From Impatiens glandulifera (Eukaryota > Streptophyta > Magnoliopsida > Ericales > Balsaminaceae), in assembly GCF_907164915.1 (NCBI RefSeq), contig NC_061864.1, positions 1,538,389 to 1,602,388 on the forward strand: DNA of 64,000 nucleotides, read 5' to 3'. The translations under genes were made by a program, and so were the position numbers. The notes under the pieces are model-generated. The model did no database searches and had not been told where the DNA came from. It was given only the letters and a program-made list of their open reading frames with translations. This document shows, piece by piece, positions 23,363-36,754 of the stretch. How positions within the stretch are numbered: the first letter of the stretch is position 1; the number at the start of each line of letters is the position of its first letter.

Positions 23363-26300
23363 TCAAAAAATTCAGAAAGGTGTTCTGCAAGAATTAATTA
23401 AGAGAAACATATATATAAACCTCTAAAATATTGATTTCTTTTTACAAAACACATTTCTTTTTTAACTGCCCCGTGACTATACAATTAATGTGATTCTTTG
23501 ATAATAACAGTCAACAGAAATGTCACACAACATGGTAGATAGGTCACCCTCGTGCGGGCCAAGATAAGAAACATTCAACTATATATCTATCCCTCGTATA
23601 AAACTTCAAATCTTGAATATGTGTCTGCTCGGATGGACTTGGGTGACTGCCCACCAAACATCGTGAAAGGAAGCGTTCAATTTCTCGAAGGTTGTCGATG
23701 TTACCGACAACCTTGGCAGGCCAGTTGTTCTTAATTATGATCATATTCAAGAACATCAATCTTGAAATAAAGTTTCAAAAGATGAAATCATTAAAGTTTG
23801 AATAATTTAATTTTTTTTCTCAAAATTAGCCCGTGACTACTTGCTGGATTGAAACATTATACTTTAATTTACCTGTTTTTGTTTGGGAACTGTTGCATGT
23901 ATGATGAGGTAATTGAGCCTGATGCCCCCAAAAATAAATAAATAAAGAAGTGTCCAAAAATGGATAAGTAGAAAAGCTTAATTTAACGCAACTTGCATGG
24001 ATTCTTTAGCAAAGACCTAATTCCTAATGACTTTATGATACTTACTTACATATCATATTGGGTTGGCCCATATCATCTCAATAATTGAGAACACCTCATT
24101 TCATTTTTTAATCAAAGGATAAAGCTCATATTATAAAGCTGTCAGAATAAAGACTTTTTCCATTTCTACCCTGAGTTATTCATTAGGTTAGGTTATCATT
24201 TATCAATATTCTGAGTAGAAATTAATTAAGACATATAAATTTTTAGTCTAGCTCTTAACTAAGATTATTAGTGTTTAAGGTTAGGTTATCACCCATAAAG
24301 ACTTCTTTTTTTCTTCCTTTTTTGTGATTATGATTTATTCTTTAGATTATGTTTTCACACTCTTCTATTGTCATGTCACATTCATTTAAATCAATATATT
24401 ATTATTAGGAATCCCTCTTATTTATTTGTATTTTGTCTTGTTAATGGTTATTCTAATTTTTCACGACAATTTATTTAATATATTATTTTTTAAAAATTAT
24501 AATATTTTCATTAATTCATTGTAAATGCGAAAATATAATAGTGTGCATTAACCTTCGTGAAAAATAATAAATAACTATAGATTAAGTTTCTCAAATGAGT
24601 TTAGGTTAACTCGAAGCTGAACGATCTTAAAGGAAGTATTGGAAACATAACCGGACCTTGATTCTTTAATTTTTCTACCACTTCAAATTCAAACTAAAAA
24701 CATTCACATATAATTTGAGTTGAAGACAAGACGTGAGTTCAATAGGCCCCATTGAATTGGTTATTAATCCATATGTCGCTCTCATAGAATGTGAATGAAT
24801 CTGGAGAAAGAAGGAAAATGACAAGAAAAATTGTTTGATAAATATTTACGATTCCATAATTGATTCGAAGTCGTACTCATCCTTGTTCTTGTGTGGTCAT
24901 AATACAAATATGTAGTGGATGTCTCAATCGAAGTCGACTCAAGCAAACAAAAGACTTTTGGGGTTTTCTCCTGATATTTTTTTCCTATGCATGTTCCAAT
25001 TGCAACTTGCAGGGGTTCATATAATGCATATATTATTGTTTCATATGTATGTATAATTATCACAGTACTAAAGTTGTCTATGCTTTCAAAAATTATAAAA
25101 CAAGATAGACATCACTTCAATTCATTTCAATGTTTACTATTTTAGAGTTATAAAAGTTTTTCTGAACGGTTAAAAAGAATAAGGAGGATTGTTGGTAAAG
25201 AAAACTCGTACCACTTCACAAGACTAACTAAGAATATTTCAAAAACATATAAACGACAAGCATACAATTACATAGAAGATTAAAAAGGAGAGAAATATGA
25301 AAATGGGGGTAAAAGAGTGGTGAGACCACTGACAAAAATACCCAATCTTGGGAGTATAGGATTGTGATTGGGGGAATTCAATTATAACAAAATAACAAAG
25401 AAAAACAAATAATTTAAAATAGTCTCAACTTGCACTCTTTTTTTTCCTTATTTGCTTTGTGATGTCTATTTAAATGAAATTGTAGTATATCTTTGAGTTT
25501 CAATAAAATTAGTAAGGATCAAAATTTTCAGGATTTTGAGGTGATAGACATTGTTATCAAATACCTTTTGATTTATTTCATTCCAGACTATTCAGAATAT
25601 AATAATTTCTTTGATGAGTTTCAATCTTTTGATTCCCAAATTAATCCAAGATTCCTTAAACATTTTAAGATACACAACCCAAGTAAGTCTAAGCACTTTA
25701 TTGAGTAAACCCCACAAGTACCCACTTAAAGGTCATCAACTTTTGGAAACAAAGGAAACATTTTGATGACATATATTATAAATCTTTTTATTTTTGTGAT
25801 AGTGTCCTATGCAAAAATGTCATAATGAGTAGAGCTAAAAAATAAAAAAAAATAAAAAAAAAAAGAGTATTTGCCCCCTTACCATTAAGTCCGGAGAAAA
25901 ATAATATAAATTTACTTGACTAGGATAATTGTCGACTAATACTGAAAAGAGTGTCGCTTCACCGAATCAAGTCCTCCCGATTCAACCTTGGCATCCTTAA
26001 ATATGAGAAAGCAATTTACCCCTCAGTTGAAACCTCCACATGCAAAGTTTTCTTTTGATACAAAAATTGTGATGAAAACTCATTTGTGTTTTCATAAGTG
26101 ACAAGATAAAGCATAATAAAATTTCTAAAAAAATGATAAAAATCCATCAAAACAGTCCAAGTTAAAAAATATTAATATTAATTTATACATTTTATATATA
26201 TACCTCAATATAACTTATACAATCGATACACTCATTTTTCCTCTTAAGTTTATATTTCAAGTGGTTTAAATAAATTTGACAACCAAAAACTTAAACTACG

Positions 26301-26480
26301 AATTAATAAATAAAATCAACATTGTTAAAAAGTTATAAATTTTCTAAATTAATATCAAGTCTTATATCTAATAAGAGGTTGATCAGTCTAATCCGTAAAT
26401 TCAAACTAAATTTATTAAATTCATAATTCAAACCATTTTACTAATTAATACAAATTTGATTGAATATGCGACAATCCAAA

Positions 26481-26482
<2 letters not shown>

Positions 26483-26545
<63 letters not shown>
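26483..26545. repeat. (AT)n microsatellite
   Basis: About 31 uninterrupted AT units, the longest in the window. Confidence 0.95.
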
Positions 26546-26548
<3 letters not shown>

Positions 26549-28350
26549 ATAGTGTAAACTTGAAATTATTCAACAATATATTTTTTAATTAATTTATTTA
26601 TTTTATTTGTATTTAATTAAAAAATTAAAAATTAAATTAAGTATATTATATATTTTGTTTCAAACTATTTTGGATTAATTGTTTTATTCAATTTCAGTCC
26701 TAATTAAATTAAATCTAAATTTAATTCAATCCAAATTACACTAAACCAAAATAGTTAAAAATTTGTAATTCGGATTAATCCGTCAAATGCTCGCCTCTAA
26801 GATAATCCAATTTAATATTTTCTTATTAATTTGATTATTTAATTTTTGATTTATTTTATTATTTGATGTTTATTATGTTTAATTATAAAAAAAATATTCA
26901 AATTTTAATGTTATAATTAATTTTATTTATTTAAATAGTATTTTTATTTTTGTTAAAATCTTTAATTAGTTACTTTCGAATCTTTTTAATTAATTAATTT
27001 AAAAAAATCTTAAAAGAAAATAAGTTTATTAATTAAGTGATAAGAAAATAAGTCAAAAATATTATTATATTAAGTTGAAATTTAAAGAAAAATAAATTGA
27101 AAAAAATATTTTTATTTAGATAGTTTTGATAATTAGGAATTCTGAATTTAATCCGAACCAAACTTATACCAATCAGATTTCAATCCAATCCAAAATATCC
27201 TACGAATTAGTATTTCGAGTTGAATTTTAGTTTAATCCATCAAATATTCCTCCTAACTATCAAATGTTTCCCTAACTAGAACCATGTGTTTGTAGTAATT
27301 AGTTGTCTTCTTGTTGTGAGGTCTAGCCTTATCCTGCCCCTTTTAAACATCTCTATTTCACAACCCTTGCTCTTTCCAAATCTCAAATAAATATTTAATA
27401 TTTCTTTTCATTTATTTTCCATGGAGATCACATATTTTTCTCAATTTTAGACCTTTCATGATGATCTAGTCTTGTTTTAAAACTAATATCAATAGACTAT
27501 TTGGTATTTAGTTTTATCTTTGGCAAAAAAAGATTAAAGGAAAAAAAATTCATTTGATAATTTTTTTTTTTATCCTCATCTAAAAATGTCATATACTTTT
27601 TTTACATCTTTTGGATTTAATAAAAATTTTCTAGTTCAGTTAAATTTTTATATCAAATTTTTAATCTCAACACAATAGGATTTAGAGTTTGGCGTACTTT
27701 AAAAATAACGATAAATTTTTAAATAAAATAATTGAATAAAGGTAAATTTAAAAAGAAAAAATAATTAGATAAACAAATAGTGAATTATATTAAAACTTCT
27801 TAAAAAATTATAAATAATGTCAAATTTTTATTGTATTTTTTTTTCGGAAATCCTTCAGTCCACCCGAAAATACTTATATAGATTCGACCCTCGATTCAAG
27901 ATGTTCATTAAACTCTTGATAATTCTTAATGTGTTCTATTTTGTTTTTTGTTTTTTTAATATAAATATATATATTTATATATATGAAGTTGTTACCAAAT
28001 AAATAGTTGTCAAAATAATTAAGATCTTGAAATTAAGGGGATTGGAATTAAGGTGGGTTCCATGAACTTGGTTAATTAATTGTTCATTAATATTCAAACA
28101 CGATCTTTGCATGAAGAAAATACACGCTTAACATCCATCTTCTAATCCAGTCCCCAAAGTTAATAATGTAGATGTTGTCCTCTAGTTACTTCTTCCTTTC
28201 ACTTTATATATAAGAGATCTTTTTCCCCAAATTATATATAGATCTATAATCAATACAAAATATTATTATTTTTTCGCTTTAAAAGTGACTCCTCTTTACA
28301 TTAATTTTCTGTTATATTTGTGAAAGAAGGATGTTAACAATAACTCATAG

Positions 28351-28451
28351 TCATAACATTCCTTTCAACTTAAGGCGTTCTAGGTTGGAATTGAACTCGT
28401 AACTATTGATCTCTTAGAAATCACTTTTGTCACTTAAGTTACCTTAGTGAG
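28351..28451 (-). mobile_element. SINE-like copy 1 (inverted relative to copy 2)
   Basis: Read on the reverse strand this starts CTCACTAAGGTAACTTAAGT, passes GTGATTTCTA and a B-box-like GAGTTCAATTCC, and ends near AAGTTGAAAGGAATGTTATGA. It aligns along its whole length with the forward copy at 28618-28716. Confidence 0.6.
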
Positions 28452-28617
28452 TTTTAATTAAATAAAAGATTTTAAAAGAGTTTTCTATAAACTGATTATT
28501 CAATACGTTCTTTTTATTTTAAATTTCAAAAGTTTTTTAAATATAAAATACATTTTATTGATTCATTAATTGTAGTATAAAAAAATTAAATTCAAATTAT
28601 AACATAAATTGTTATTA

Positions 28618-28716
28618 CTCATTAAGATAACTCACCTGATAAAGATGATTTCTACCGGACAAAAATTATGAGTTCAATTTGTATTTAAAACGTTTTAAGT
28701 TGATACGAGGTCATGA
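28618..28716 (+). mobile_element. SINE-like copy 2
   Basis: It starts CTCATTAAGATAACTCACCT, shares GATGATTTCTA, the B-box-like GAGTTCAATTTG and TTTTAAGTTGATA with copy 1, in the opposite orientation, 166 bp away. A partial third copy lies at 29211-29275 on the reverse strand. Confidence 0.6.
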
Positions 28717-30650
28717 TAGTTTCATTAAAAAAAAACACAGAAATTGTTTTTTTCCTTGTTTTTTTCATTTTGCTCGAGTTTTTTTTGTTTTTTGTACTCA
28801 ACTTATATGTTTAAGTTTGTGTGATAAATTTTTTTTCCTTTCCCTAAAATATTAACAAATAAATTTTGCTTACTATGAAGTTTTTATTTTTACAAAATCA
28901 ACTAATTATAAAATGCATCAAAACTACAAAAGTAAAAAAGAAAAAGAAAAAAGAAGAACCTCTTTTAAGTAATTAGTTGTAAAGGGCTTATGTAGATTGC
29001 ATTCATTGTTATATACGGTTTTGTTAGTTATATATATCAAAATTGTTTGTGGTATGATTGGGTTTGTAACTTGTAAGTAACAATTTTTATACCCAATTAA
29101 TCCTTCTATTAAGGAACTGCTTAATTTATACCCTAATTTTATCACTTTTTTTTTTAATTTATAAAGTTATTATAACATCTCGATACACGTTATTTCTATG
29201 TTGGAAGCTATCATAACTCCCTCAGAATCATAATTTTCCCTTAAACTTAAGATGTTTTTAATTTGAATCGAATTATTTATCATTATATTTTTTTTGAAAT
29301 ATCAAAATATTTGGTTTTTTGAAATAAATTTATCATATATATGTTTGTTAAAGAAAATAATACTATAATAAAAAATAATATTTTTTACTTTTAATTTTAA
29401 GTACTGTTGTTATTAAATTATATTTGTGAAGAGGTAGTTATCTTGCATAAAAAATAATTAAGTTATATAATGATAGATACAAATAATTATATAAAAATAA
29501 AAGAAGTCAAAAGCATATATAATCCATAGAATTAATTAGTGATGATAATGAGTAGGATTGTATGTCCTCTCCACACAGTCGTGCTGCTGAGTCTATCACC
29601 AAAAAACTAAAACATTAATTTAATTTTGTTATTTTGCCCCTTCCATTATTGTTTATGTACAAATTAAATTAACGTCGTAATCATGATTACGCAACAAATG
29701 TTGTTTTATTTAATTCTTATTTTGACAAAAACATTAATTCATAATCACATGTACATACTACTTACCATCCACCATCCTCTAGGCCATCTCTTCTCTCACG
29801 CTTGGCTTATATACTAAAAATTGTGTAAAAAAAAATATTAAATGTTTTATATTTGTTGATTTATTTTTGTTTGTAAATGTCACAAATGAATGAATGATAA
29901 CTCACTAACCAATTTATTAAATAAATAAAAAAAATACAAATGTTGATTAAAATCAGTTCATCAATAGTTATATTAATATTACTTTTTAATATTTCAGAAA
30001 TATGAAATGAAATATTTAATTATAGAGAAATCTAGATTTGAATTATTCATTTAAATTGGTAATTTAATTATATGACCTACTTAGATGCGCGCGCACACTA
30101 TAAGAAATGGACGGCCAAACAAAAATCCTACTATAATTGTTTTGACTATATATTAGATTGATTTGTTTTTTCAACTATAAAGTATAATTAAGAAATTAAG
30201 AAATCCATAAATCTCTCTCTCTCTTCAATTATTTAATAAACATTAATTAATAAAACTAATTAGAGAGAGATGTATATAATTAATTAAATAGATAGATAGA
30301 AGATTCAACGTACGATTAGTCACGTCCGGTGTTGTGGGATGGCTCTTGGAACCCTTGAAAGAATATAAGTGAATATTTTTTTGATACCATATTTATCCAC
30401 AACTTAATTTACATAGTCAGCTTCTCTAACCCTAATCTCAACCAAGAATATACATTTTTCATAGCTCCCCTAATGGGTTTCCTCCACGTGGCACCAAATC
30501 ACCAATCTGGTTGACTTCATTTACAAATTTCTATTTTTAATCACATTAATTTATAATTAATTCAATAACTTATTCTTAAATATTTTATTTAAATAGTAAA
30601 TATAATTTTAAAAGATACTTTACATTAATTAAGTCAACAACTAGTTAGGA
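28717..30650. other. Gene-free AT-rich DNA
   Basis: No coding region. It includes a partial SINE-like copy at 29211-29275 (reverse strand) and a CCACGTGGCACC G-box-like site near 30485, with no gene close enough to assign it to. Confidence 0.5.
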
Positions 30651-30990
30651 TGAAAATTATAATTTTTTTCGCATTTTTTTCGATTTGGCCTGTAGTTGAT
30701 TGGAGATGGGATAGAATGATATTTGTGTTCCCCGCCTCATTTCACCCAAATTCTACATCGATCACTAGTAAACATAATTAAATATATAATATTAAAAAAT
30801 TCATTAAGATAATTTTATTAAATAAATTTTGTAATTTTGTAAAGCATAGGATATAAACAGAGCTCTAGGGATTCTAAAAACCAAATGGGATAATAATGGT
30901 AGTAAAAAAAAATCCTTGAAATAGAATGGGACATAATTATAAACATATTCTCGTTCCGATCCGCCTTATTGTCATCTCTATCGAGAACTA
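30650..30990. mobile_element. Decayed dispersed element
   Basis: The forward text around 30730 (GTTCCCCGCCTCATTTCACCC) and the reverse text at about 30985 (GATGACAATAAGGCGGATCG) resemble the two ends of a common class of plant repeat with GGGGCGGG-type motifs. No coding potential. The assignment is tentative. Confidence 0.35.
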
Positions 30991-31112
30991 ATACTTATGA
31001 ATAGTCAGAACCCGATTGATAATTAAATACTTACTTCAGGTTAATATCCATATTATTATTCACATTGTCAGATCGATAAGTCTATACTTTTATATCTAAT
31101 TCCTTATTTTAT

Positions 31113-32941
31113 TGTGGGTAAATTTTGATTTTAAATTTTATACATATATAATGTACTTTGGTTTTTGGGAAGGTTTCGCCCACTTCTTATTCAGACTCCG
31201 AATCCAGCTGGACACGTTCTTTCTTCTTGACCCGACCATGAACTCGATCCGAGACTCTCTTTTTTCTCCTCATTCCCGACTTGACCCTAAAACCTTCTTT
31301 TACCCCGGTCACGTCTTAACAATAAGATGATCAATAAATAGTACATCCATTTTTAATAATAAAAAAATATTAAACTCAATAATAACACTAGAAAGAACCT
31401 ACATCAATGACAAGTCAAAAAGTTATAAAAGACTTTTGTAAGATGTCACCTATTTATAATAATTTTCAAATAAGTTCTCCGTGCTGTATAGTTGCCAAAT
31501 AGAACGTAATTTTCAACTTTTTGGAGAAAAATTTGTGGCCCAAATTGAGGAAGGGCATTTTTGTAAACGTGTCAAACAAACTGAGGTCCCTAGTCTTCGT
31601 GGGTCCTACTAATATAATAAAAAGTAAAAAAAAAATTATTTACTAATTAGTTACATATATATGTATGTATGACTATAAATAAAAGTTAGATTCTTGTTTA
31701 ATACTAGATCCTCTTTTTGTAATTATATTGTTATTAAATAAGTTCATTTTATTCAAATGGGATCTCCTATGACTAATCCCCTCCTTCTCTTTCATAGTAA
31801 ATGTAAAATTGTAATATATATATATATATATAATCATTTTTTCTTAATTTTATTTATTTTTTCTTGGAAATTGGTTCTTAATTGATGTTGCAAAATTTGA
31901 GATGATTACACCAAACCAAAGCTTATCCTCCCTTTGTTATCATGATGATATTTTAATATATAATTTTTGTCACTATATTTTATTATTTAAAGATACTAAC
32001 TCAATAGTATAGGTTATAATCACTTTGATATATTTAAGTGATTAAAATTTTTAAATTCTATTTTTATTAGAAATATTATAAATTAAAGTTGGAATCATAT
32101 TAATAATATCTTATTTAAAAATATAAACATTTAAAATAATATGACTTTATTAGAAATCAACATTGCATTTGCATGAGAACTATAAACATGTATATTGGAA
32201 CTTAATTAAGAGTTGAGATATGATGAAATGAACTTTTACTTTTTTATATATTATTATCATTTTAAATATTAAATAATTTAAAATAAAATTTTAACCTCAC
32301 TAGTAAGGAACCAAAATTCTTGTGTGAGTTCGAATTTTCATTTTGAATGATCTACAAAAATATGATCAGATTATTTAATTTATAAATAAAAATATTAAAA
32401 AATATTTTTAAATTTAAAATATAAAAAGACATTTTAATAATTTATCCTACAAAAATTTAAATAACTCACATTTTTTTATCAAAATATTTACAAAAAAAAT
32501 ATCAAAAAAATTCTAAAAAAAACAAGTTCAAACAAGCTCTTGGTGTAAACACACAGGTTAGGATATAGTTGATTGATCAAATTAACTAATGTGAAGAAAG
32601 ACTAGCTAATTAATCTTCACGGATTAATATTAATTGCACTATATATAATCAAGACTAATTAATAATTAAGAATCTAATTAATTCATATGATAGACTTTAA
32701 GTCGCTATTTTAGAAGCTAGAATCACTAATTTATTCGTGTGGAAGTTCGGATAATTTTTTATTATTTTTATTTATAATAATATAATTATGCTAAAATTTG
32801 GCTCCACAGCTATCTCAAAGGATAGAAAACATTGCAGCTTACAATTTGCAATTTGCATGCTGAGACACGAAAATGAATAGAATCATTGTTTTATTATATA
32901 TATAAAGACTCATTCAGTTAAATTAATATTCGTATTTTTAT
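31113..32941 (+). repeat. Direct tandem duplication, copy A (about 1.8 kb)
   Basis: It matches 32987-35243 in the same order: GGGTAAATTTTGATTT, then GACCCGACCATGAACTCGAT, CCTACATCAATGACAAGTCA with AAAAGTTATAAA, GATTCTTGTTTAATACTA, AACTATAAACATGTA, and near the end TAGACTTTAAGTCGCTATTT and TGGCTCCACAGCTATCTCAA. The open frame at 31112-31330 lies here but is not kept in copy B, so it is not supported as coding. Confidence 0.85.
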
Positions 32942-33469
32942 TGACATTGCATATCAATTTTTTTATAATTTGATATCCATTTTTTAAGTGGGTAAATTTT
33001 AATTTGAAATTTTCTATATAATGTAATTCGGTGTTGGGATAAGTTTTATTAACTTCTTATCCCGACACCAATGTTAGTCGGATACCTTCTTTCTCTCTTG
33101 ACCCGACCATGAACTCGATCGATAATTTTGTTTCTTCTTGGTAGCGACGACTTAGATCCTAAAACCCTTTTTTAACGCAGTCAAGGATTTAGCAATAGCA
33201 TGATCAATAAATAGTACATCCTTTAATAATAATAAAATATTAAACTCAATAATAACACCAGAAAGAACCTACATCAATGACAAGTCAAAAAGTTATAAAT
33301 GACTTTTCTAAGATGTCACCGGTTTATAATAATTTCAAATAAGTTCTCCTGTTTATAATAATGTAATTTTCAATATTTTGGACAAAGATTTGTGGCCCAA
33401 ATTGAAGAAGGCATTTTTTTTTTTTAACTTCGTGAGTCTTATTAATATAGCATAAAGTAAAAAGGAAAA

Positions 33470-33760
33470 CAACGAACTTATAATGAAAATAAAATAAAAT
33501 AAAAAAAGAAAATTAATATTAATTAAATAATTAATTTTTTTTCCGAGAAAATAGTCATGTTATGGAAATTTCGTCCCGAATATAGCCATTTGCATGAGAG
33601 AGAAAAAAAATCGAAAAAATGGTCATGTTTGGAGATTTTTGTCCCAAACATAACTATACTCGAGAGAATTCTTTTTTATTTATCTCTTTTACACAAGTGA
33701 CAAATCACGTCAGATTTGTGACATTATTTTTGTTTCGCTAAACCGTTTTTAATTATATCA
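33470..33760. mobile_element. Insertion specific to copy B, with internal repeat
   Basis: Copy A runs straight from a TAAAAAGTAAAAA tract to AAAAGTTAGATTCTTG, while copy B has about 260-290 bp between. The insert holds two diverged units, each with a GTCATGTT segment, a TTTTCGTCCC-like segment and GAGAGA. It looks like a transposon fragment of the type with AAAATGGTCATGTTTGG motifs. The borders are approximate. Confidence 0.5.
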
Positions 33761-34084
33761 ATAAAAGTTAGATTCTTGTTTAATACTATATACTCGTTTA
33801 GTATAATTATATTGTTATTAAATAAATTTATTTTATTAATTCATTTGTACTTAATTGATGGGGGTATCAAATGACATCTCAATCCCTCAATTAATTGTTT
33901 CTTCATTTTATTTATTTATTCTTCGAAATTGGTTCTTAATTTATGTTGGCACACTGTGAGATGATTACACCAAACCTTATCCTCCCTTTTGTTATCACGG
34001 TGATATTTTATTATATAATTATTGTCACTATATTCTATTATTCAAAAGTACTAACTCTCAATATTTTAGGTTATAAATTACTAG

Positions 34085-34200
34085 CGACAAAAAGACGTGG
34101 ATACTTACCTTAAGTTTCTGGGTTCGAACCGTTAGACGATTGTCGTCTGATTAAGTGTGGTTAAGTGTGTTTGTGAGCTATATATTTAATTCGTTGTCCC
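34085..34200 (+). mobile_element. SINE-like fragment
   Basis: A B-box-like GGGTTCGAACC at 34120-34130 follows ACGTGGATACTTACC. The piece is absent from copy A of the duplication, so it inserted after duplication or was lost from A. No tRNA fold is evident. Confidence 0.45.
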
Positions 34201-34802
34201 ATTTTTATTTTTATTTATAAAGTAATTTGTAAGAGATTAAAAAAAATAATTTAATTTTACTAAAATCATTTCTAAATTAAATTAAAGTTGGAAATTATAT
34301 TCATTTCTTCCATATATTAATTTTTCTGATTTCAAAATATAAATAATTTAAATAATATAATTTTATTGGTAATCAACAATATTGCATGAGTAAACTAAAT
34401 ATTACTGTAACTATAAACATGTAATATTTACATTATTTGACACTTAAGAGTTGAGATCATGATGAAATGAACTTTAATTTTTTAGAAAAAAATATTTTTA
34501 TTATATTATTATTATTATTTTAACTATCATATTATTTAATTTATCAATTACAATATTAACAAATATTATTATTTTACCTTTTTATTAATTTTACATATTA
34601 AAGGACATTTTTATAATTTGTCCTACAAAGTTTTAAATAATTCACATTTTTTTAAAAAAAAAAATCTAAAAAATCCATATAATTCTTAAAAAAACAAGAT
34701 CAAACAAGCTCTCAATGTAAACATAGAGGTTAGGTTAGGTGATTGATCAAATAAACTAAATGTCATGAAATCCTAGCTAATTAATTTTTATGAATTATTA
34801 AT

Positions 34803-34925
34803 TTATTAAGATAGTTTAAGTGACATAATAATTATTATGAAAAAATCAAATGTCACGGGTTCGATTATACTTACAAACGTCTTTCGTTAAAATGAATTAT
34901 ATGGATATAGCTCACGTCCAATTTT
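34803..34925 (+). mobile_element. SINE-like fragment
   Basis: ATAGTTTAAGTGACATAAT (A-box-like) is followed by ATGTCACGGGTTCGATTATA (B-box-like). It is absent from the matching place in copy A. Confidence 0.5.
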
Positions 34926-35829
34926 TTTTAAAATCATTCACAGATTAATATTAGTTACACTATATATATATTTAAGACTAATTAATAAGAACCTAATTAA
35001 TTCATATGATAGACTTTAAGTCGCTATTTTAGAAGCTAGGAACACTAATTTATTCGTGTGGAAGTTTCGATATTTTTCTATTCCTTTTATTTATAATAAT
35101 ATAATCTAGAATTTGGCTCCACAGCTATCTCAAAGGATACCAACATTGAAATTTGCAATTTACATGCTCAGACACGAAAATGAATAGAATCATTGTTTTT
35201 ATAAAGTATTAAGACTCATTCGTTTAATTTATATTTTTATTTGTTTTAGTATACATGATTATTTATTTATCATTTTTACTTTGAAAAAAAATCAATTTAG
35301 TATTCACTTGTTATTGTTGTAAAATTATATATTTAAATAGAAAAGTACTTATAATAGATATTGAAACGTGTATATATATGGAATGCGGTTTAATTAATAA
35401 AGTATAGCTAGGGCAATTGCAATTAATAATTAATATTGTTACAAGCTTAAACGTCTTTTTCATTGGAGGGCATATGTGGATTGCACAAAGATTAGGGTTT
35501 TGGAGTTTCCTTAATCTCATTAACTTATCCTTGGTCCTTATTCGAGCTAATATATGATCACGTCATCAATCATAATATACAATTATATATTCTAGCTATC
35601 GTCATCTCATTTCATGTGATTTTTTTTTATTTTTAAATTTGGATCAGTTTTAAAGAAATATGATCCATAATTGATTTGTGAAATATTATTAAAGAATAAT
35701 AATAATTATATTAAATTTTAGAAGATAAAGAAAACATCAAATTTTAAACTTTAAACTGATGATAGATCATGATGTATGCGTAATTAATATTCTTATTCTA
35801 TATCATTTGTGTATTTGTTTTTTTACCTT

Positions 35830-36125
35830 CTAAGGGTATAACTGATGTTTAGAGTTTTATTTGGAGTATTATTGGTAGAGTTATGTCAGGACTCAAGACT
35901 ATTGATGCGAGTTGGAAAGCATAGATTGAGGCGACTAGATTTGCTGGTATGAAACAATGTGTTATATTCATATTATTTTTTGGCGGATAATTAGGTTGGA
36001 GAGAAATCTTAGAACCTTGAACAATTTCAAACGACCGTTATGAATCATTCACAATAATATCATCTTGACATTATATTAGGCTCGATTTATTAAGTCGCTA
36101 ATTTAGGTCGGAGAGTTCATTGTCC
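35830..36125 (+). mobile_element. LINE 3'-end remnant
   Basis: Broken reading frames include a Trp-Arg-Ile-Ile-Arg-Leu-Glu-Arg-Asn-Leu-Arg-like stretch near 35985, which resembles the tail that follows the reverse-transcriptase zinc-binding domain of plant LINEs. It is similar in order to the remnant at 37790-37870. Stops in all frames. Confidence 0.4.
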
Positions 36126-36696
36126 TTTTAGAAAATCTCTACACAAATGTTATGTTTTTTCGTTTGGTTTAACAAACTATCAATTTCATTATATCATTGT
36201 ATTGTATGAATTAAAAAAATAACATAAAATTATTTAATAAAAATGTACATGTGAAAATTTGATATTATATGCGGTTAAGTAACTATTAGATTAAATAATT
36301 TGAAACTTAATTTTAATTCCTCAACTAAAAACTAAATTAAGCTCAAAATCTAACTTAGAATATATATTGAAAGAAAAAATGAAGAATCATATAAATTAGG
36401 GATAGCAGGAGAGAACATTTAATAAATAAAAAAAATGTTCTAATTTTATAATTCTAGACAATAAATATGATTGATTTCTCTTTGTGAAAATCTCAAAGTT
36501 TGATAGGGCATCTTTTTGGGTAAATTATTATAGGGGTTTTTAAAATGACTGTTTTTGGCATTCTAATCAAATTGGTGTTTTTTTTATTTGTTTTGTGGCT
36601 TTATACATTGTCTTCCTTTATTGTGATATTGCTTAAACACTTATTTTATTCAATAATTTTGTTACAAACAATATAAACATATATATTATTGAAGTA

Positions 36697-36699
<3 letters not shown>

Positions 36700-36749
<50 letters not shown>
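36700..36749. repeat. (AT)n microsatellite
   Basis: About 25 uninterrupted AT units. Confidence 0.95.

Positions 36750-36754
<5 letters not shown>

Larger units (their letters stand above)
21231..28350. other. Long gene-free stretch with microsatellites
   Basis: About 7 kb of AT-rich DNA with no coding region I can support. It includes (CCCTAA)-like repeats at 22069-22087, (AT)n runs at about 23314-23358 and 26483-26545, and two diverged copies of a segment with AATCCGTCAAATGCTCGCC (near 26782) and AATCCATCAAATATTCCTCC (near 27234), probably transposon ends. Short frames at 22430-22753, 23544-23759, 24782-25063 and 25493-25708 show no domain. Confidence 0.55.
32987..35243 (+). repeat. Direct tandem duplication, copy B (about 2.3 kb)
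   Basis: Second copy of the block above. The extra length is explained in part by inserts absent from copy A: a roughly 260-bp segment at about 33470-33760, and SINE-like pieces at about 34085-34200 and 34803-34925. Confidence 0.85.

Noticed and set aside
23544..23759. Overlapping frames on both strands in a GC-richer patch
   Set aside because: The patch may be a captured or transposon fragment, but neither translation shows a family signature.
25493..25708. Forward frame of 71 codons
   Set aside because: No domain, no promoter features, and composition like the AT-rich flanks.
31112..31330. Forward frame of 72 codons
   Set aside because: The duplicated block 1.9 kb downstream carries the same DNA with the frame broken, so there is no sign of selection on a protein.
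34120..34130. tRNA gene
   Set aside because: Only a B-box-like motif is present and no cloverleaf can be drawn. The same holds for the other SINE-like sites. No true tRNA or rRNA gene was found.
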